Assembly (NCBI GenBank): GCA_020634215.1 | Contig: JACKCD010000084.1 | Coordinates: 1 to 13,855, forward strand | Source: Ardenticatenaceae bacterium | GTDB taxonomy: Bacteria > Chloroflexota > Anaerolineae > Promineifilales > Promineifilaceae | Length of the DNA stretch: 13,855 bases | Direction: 5' to 3' | Shown: positions 12,236 through 13,855 of the stretch, piece after piece | Layout of the letters: every line of letters begins with the position of its first letter | Numbering within the stretch: the stretch's first letter is position 1 | Translations under genes and position numbers: made by a program | The notes under the pieces: generated by a model | What the model was told of the DNA's origin: nothing | Database searches by the model: none | Seen by the model: the letters and a program-made list of their open reading frames with translations, nothing else

Positions 12236-13798
12236 TTATGGCAAACTCTCTGCAAAATGTTGCCGCATGATGGCCGGCCGCTGCCGGGCAAAGTCGCGCA
12301 GTTGTTCCACGTTGGCTTCCCAGGTTGCTAAGTCTCCCCCCCAACGGCCGTTTTCCAGCCCAATCGCCGGTTCTATCCCCGCCGCCAGCCGGTCAATAAC
12401 GGCAATCACCGCTTCGGGAGCCAGCACCGTGTTCAGCAGTTCGTCCGTTCGCGCCACAAAGCGGGCGCGGAAGGCAGGATTTTGCAGCAGCCCGCGCAGC
12501 AAAATGGTGTCGCGGCCGTCGGTTTCGGCAGCCACTCCAGCAGTATAAGCCGGGTCGAGGGCTTGTTCCAGCGTGTTTTGCCCCACGTTGCTCCACGGCG
12601 TTAGCCCCAAACTGAGGTCGTTGTCCCAAATAATCCAACGCCAACGGCCGTTTATCGTTGCCGGGCGAAACTGCTTGATGTTGGTATACGGCCAGTCGTA
12701 GTTGGCACTGTAAATTTGCAGCAGCGAATAATCAATCAAATTGTCGAGGTCAACTTGGGCGGCAACGGCGGCGTAGGCGGCTTCGTCGGCCAGGTCGTGG
12801 GTGGCGATAAATTCTGTCAGCTTGTCCCAATCGGCATAGGCGGGGGTGATGCTGTCTGGGTCTTCGGCGCGGCGGGCGGGGGTGTCTACCAAAACGGCCG
12901 TTTCCGCCCCGTACCCTTCGCGCAGCAAATAATCGTTGATGTGTTCACGCAAATAATAATGTCCCCACGGCTCGCCGTTGATAAACAGCAGTGCCGGTTG
13001 GCTGCGGGTTGCCAGAGCGTGGGTGGATTGCGCCAGCTCGGCCACCACCTGGTTCCGCAGCAGCGTCCAGTTGGTGGGCAGTTGGCTGCTGTCCTGCCCG
13101 CTGGCGTGCAGCGACAGACGCTTCACCGACAGCGGGGGTGTGTTGGCAAAGAGGGGGAAGGTGAGCCGGTTCACGCCGTATTCCTGGCGAAAATAAAGCC
13201 GCAGCGACTTCTTCGCGTAGCCACGACTAAATTGGCCGTGTATCCGCACGCCAGCGGGGATGGTAACGGCCGTTTGTCTGTCCCCACTGACAATCAGCAC
13301 CGAAACCGGCCGTTCCCACGCAATCCCTTCCGGCAGCGGGTTGCGGTAAATGCCGCTGGCTTCATCCCACAGCGCCGCCGGGTCGAGCAGCAGCGAGACG
13401 ATGGGCAGCGGTTGCGACAGGCCGAGGACGTAGTGGGCATCGCTGATGGAGCCGAGGGTGCCGTCGGCAAGCTGGGCGCGGGCGCGGAAGACGGCCACGC
13501 CGGGGACGCTGGCGTTGAGGTGGATGGGCTGGGTGATGGAACGACCGTTTTCTGGCCCCGGTTCGCTGCCATCGGTTGTTACCCAAATGGTGGCGTTGGC
13601 GGGGGCGGTGAGGGTTAGCTGCTGGCTGGCGGCGTAGTAGCCGCTGGGGAGGGAGAAGGAAACGGCCGTTGTGGAGGGGGTGGGGGAAACGGCCGTTTGC
13701 TGGGGTGCCAGCAGCACCATGCCCAACAGCAGCAGCAGCGCCGCTGCCGCCAGCCAGCCGTGGGCGGTTTGGTTCCGGGGGGCGTTGGTCGTCAACAT
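12236..13798 (-). CDS. CotH kinase-family secreted protein with chitobiase-like N-terminal domain
   Basis: Exported protein of 520 residues. An N-terminal hydrophobic segment (about 14-31) without a lipobox Cys suggests a signal peptide or membrane anchor. Residues about 48-125 look like the chitobiase/beta-hexosaminidase C-terminal-type domain (PSGYYAASQQLTLTAP, WVTTDGSEP). Residues about 130-500 are the CotH domain: RIHGQFSRGYAKKSLRLYF (185-203), LLFINGEPWGHYYLREHIND (270-289), DYSLLQIYSANYDWPYTNIK (356-375) and WRWIIWDNDLSLG (386-398). CotH was named from a Bacillus spore-coat kinase, but the family is wide in non-sporing bacteria with unknown targets. ATG 13798 has AGGAG only two bases away; the next codon TTG would give better spacing. 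Six AACGGCCGTT copies lie in it, four encoding Thr-Ala-Val and two Asn-Gly-Arg. A 113-bp gap with a promoter separates it from the M42 operon. Confidence 0.85.
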   Translation of the reverse strand: MLTTNAPRNQTAHGWLAAAALLLLLGMVLLAPQQTAVSPTPSTTAVSFSLPSGYYAASQQLTLTAPANATIWVTTDGSEPGPENGRSITQPIHLNASVPGVAVFRARAQLADGTLGSISDAHYVLGLSQPLPIVSLLLDPAALWDEASGIYRNPLPEGIAWERPVSVLIVSGDRQTAVTIPAGVRIHGQFSRGYAKKSLRLYFRQEYGVNRLTFPLFANTPPLSVKRLSLHASGQDSSQLPTNWTLLRNQVVAELAQSTHALATRSQPALLFINGEPWGHYYLREHINDYLLREGYGAETAVLVDTPARRAEDPDSITPAYADWDKLTEFIATHDLADEAAYAAVAAQVDLDNLIDYSLLQIYSANYDWPYTNIKQFRPATINGRWRWIIWDNDLSLGLTPWSNVGQNTLEQALDPAYTAGVAAETDGRDTILLRGLLQNPAFRARFVARTDELLNTVLAPEAVIAVIDRLAAGIEPAIGLENGRWGGDLATWEANVEQLRDFARQRPAIMRQHFAESLP

Positions 13799-13855
13799 CG
13801 CTCCTGATTGTATTGTATTTGCCGCTGTGTTGGTACTCAGACTTCCGAGGTTTTC

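Larger units (their letters stand above)
220..13697. repeat. Highly iterated palindrome AACGGCCGTT, 27 perfect copies
   Basis: Copies start at 220, 878, 1207, 1941, 2106, 2445, 2514, 2670, 2787, 4331, 5444, 6173, 7468, 7551, 8159, 8958, 9580, 10500, 10572, 10932, 11870, 12343, 12643, 12893, 13265, 13661 and 13688. Nine are also the perfect 12-mer AAACGGCCGTTT; at 875-890 the palindrome reaches 16 bp. Every gene has at least one except the VOC gene; only the copy at 8159 is intergenic, and 3121-4049 (mobile debris) has none. Near copies with one changed base lie at 1256, 4816, 9012, 10242, 13305 and 13540. The pattern resembles cyanobacterial HIP1 (GCGATCGC) in density and placement but not in sequence. 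Confidence 0.95.

Noticed and set aside
12229..12270. Excellent plus-strand ribosome-binding site AAGGAGGT followed by ATG at 12238
   Set aside because: The frame ends after ten codons (MANSLQNVAA) and overlaps the 3' end of the CotH-like gene; probably chance, though a leader peptide cannot be excluded.
12716..13618. A 300-codon open frame on the plus strand opposite the CotH-like gene
   Set aside because: It is an antisense shadow of a GC-rich gene: low-complexity Gly/Val-rich product, no ribosome-binding site, and the opposite strand has clear CotH motifs.

Overview
The window reads as chromosomal DNA from a GC-rich bacterium, most probably a Chloroflexota (Anaerolineae/Ardenticatenia-like) organism. 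That placement is an inference from the gene mix: lipoproteins with long Pro/Thr linkers, an NBR1-type Ig domain, SdrD-B-like repeats, a CotH-like protein, GT39-like membrane proteins and hairpin-rich gene borders. No rRNA, tRNA or marker gene is present to prove it. About 87% of the window is coding, with nine recognisable genes, one broken transposase and no CRISPR array.

Layout. 1-1588 (-): asparagine synthetase AsnB, cut by the window's left edge. 1597-3120 (+): polytopic GT39-like membrane glycosyltransferase, divergent from asnB with only 8 bp between start codons. 3121-4049: island of mobile-element debris, holding a DDE transposase pseudogene that is itself split by an 80-bp TA-flanked palindromic MITE. 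4050-6725 (+): three-domain phosphotransferase of the rifampicin phosphotransferase / PEP-synthase-like type. 6726-7023: convergent intergenic region packed with hairpins. 7024-8082 (-): SH3-domain lipoprotein. 8083-8342: intergenic region with a parS-like palindrome, a 14-bp-stem hairpin and a 3 x 10 bp tandem repeat. 8343-8726 (-) VOC protein and 8817-9215 (+) NTF2/SnoaL-like protein, divergent. 9216-9287: very strong hairpin between convergent genes. 9288-11066 (-) modular lipoprotein and 11076-12122 (-) M42 peptidase, 9 bp apart, behind a good promoter at 12157-12185. 12236-13798 (-): CotH-family secreted protein.

The window is not one pathway. It holds an extracytoplasmic set (two lipoproteins, a CotH-like protein, a membrane glycosyltransferase), amino-acid and peptide metabolism (AsnB, M42 peptidase), and small detoxification-type proteins (RPH-like, VOC, NTF2-like). 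asnB next to a GT-C membrane protein may hint at surface glycan work, but this is only inference.

The most striking signal is not a gene. The perfect palindrome AACGGCCGTT occurs 27 times in 13.9 kb, where roughly 0.02 copies are expected by chance. Of these, 26 lie inside genes, and 18 of the 26 sit in one reading phase encoding Thr-Ala-Val. It behaves like the cyanobacterial highly iterated palindrome HIP1 but has a different sequence, and it is absent from the transposon island. Secondary signals are a family of intergenic hairpins with word-like repetitive arms, a covarying GATAAATC hairpin cluster, and the nested MITE whose removal restores the transposase reading frame.
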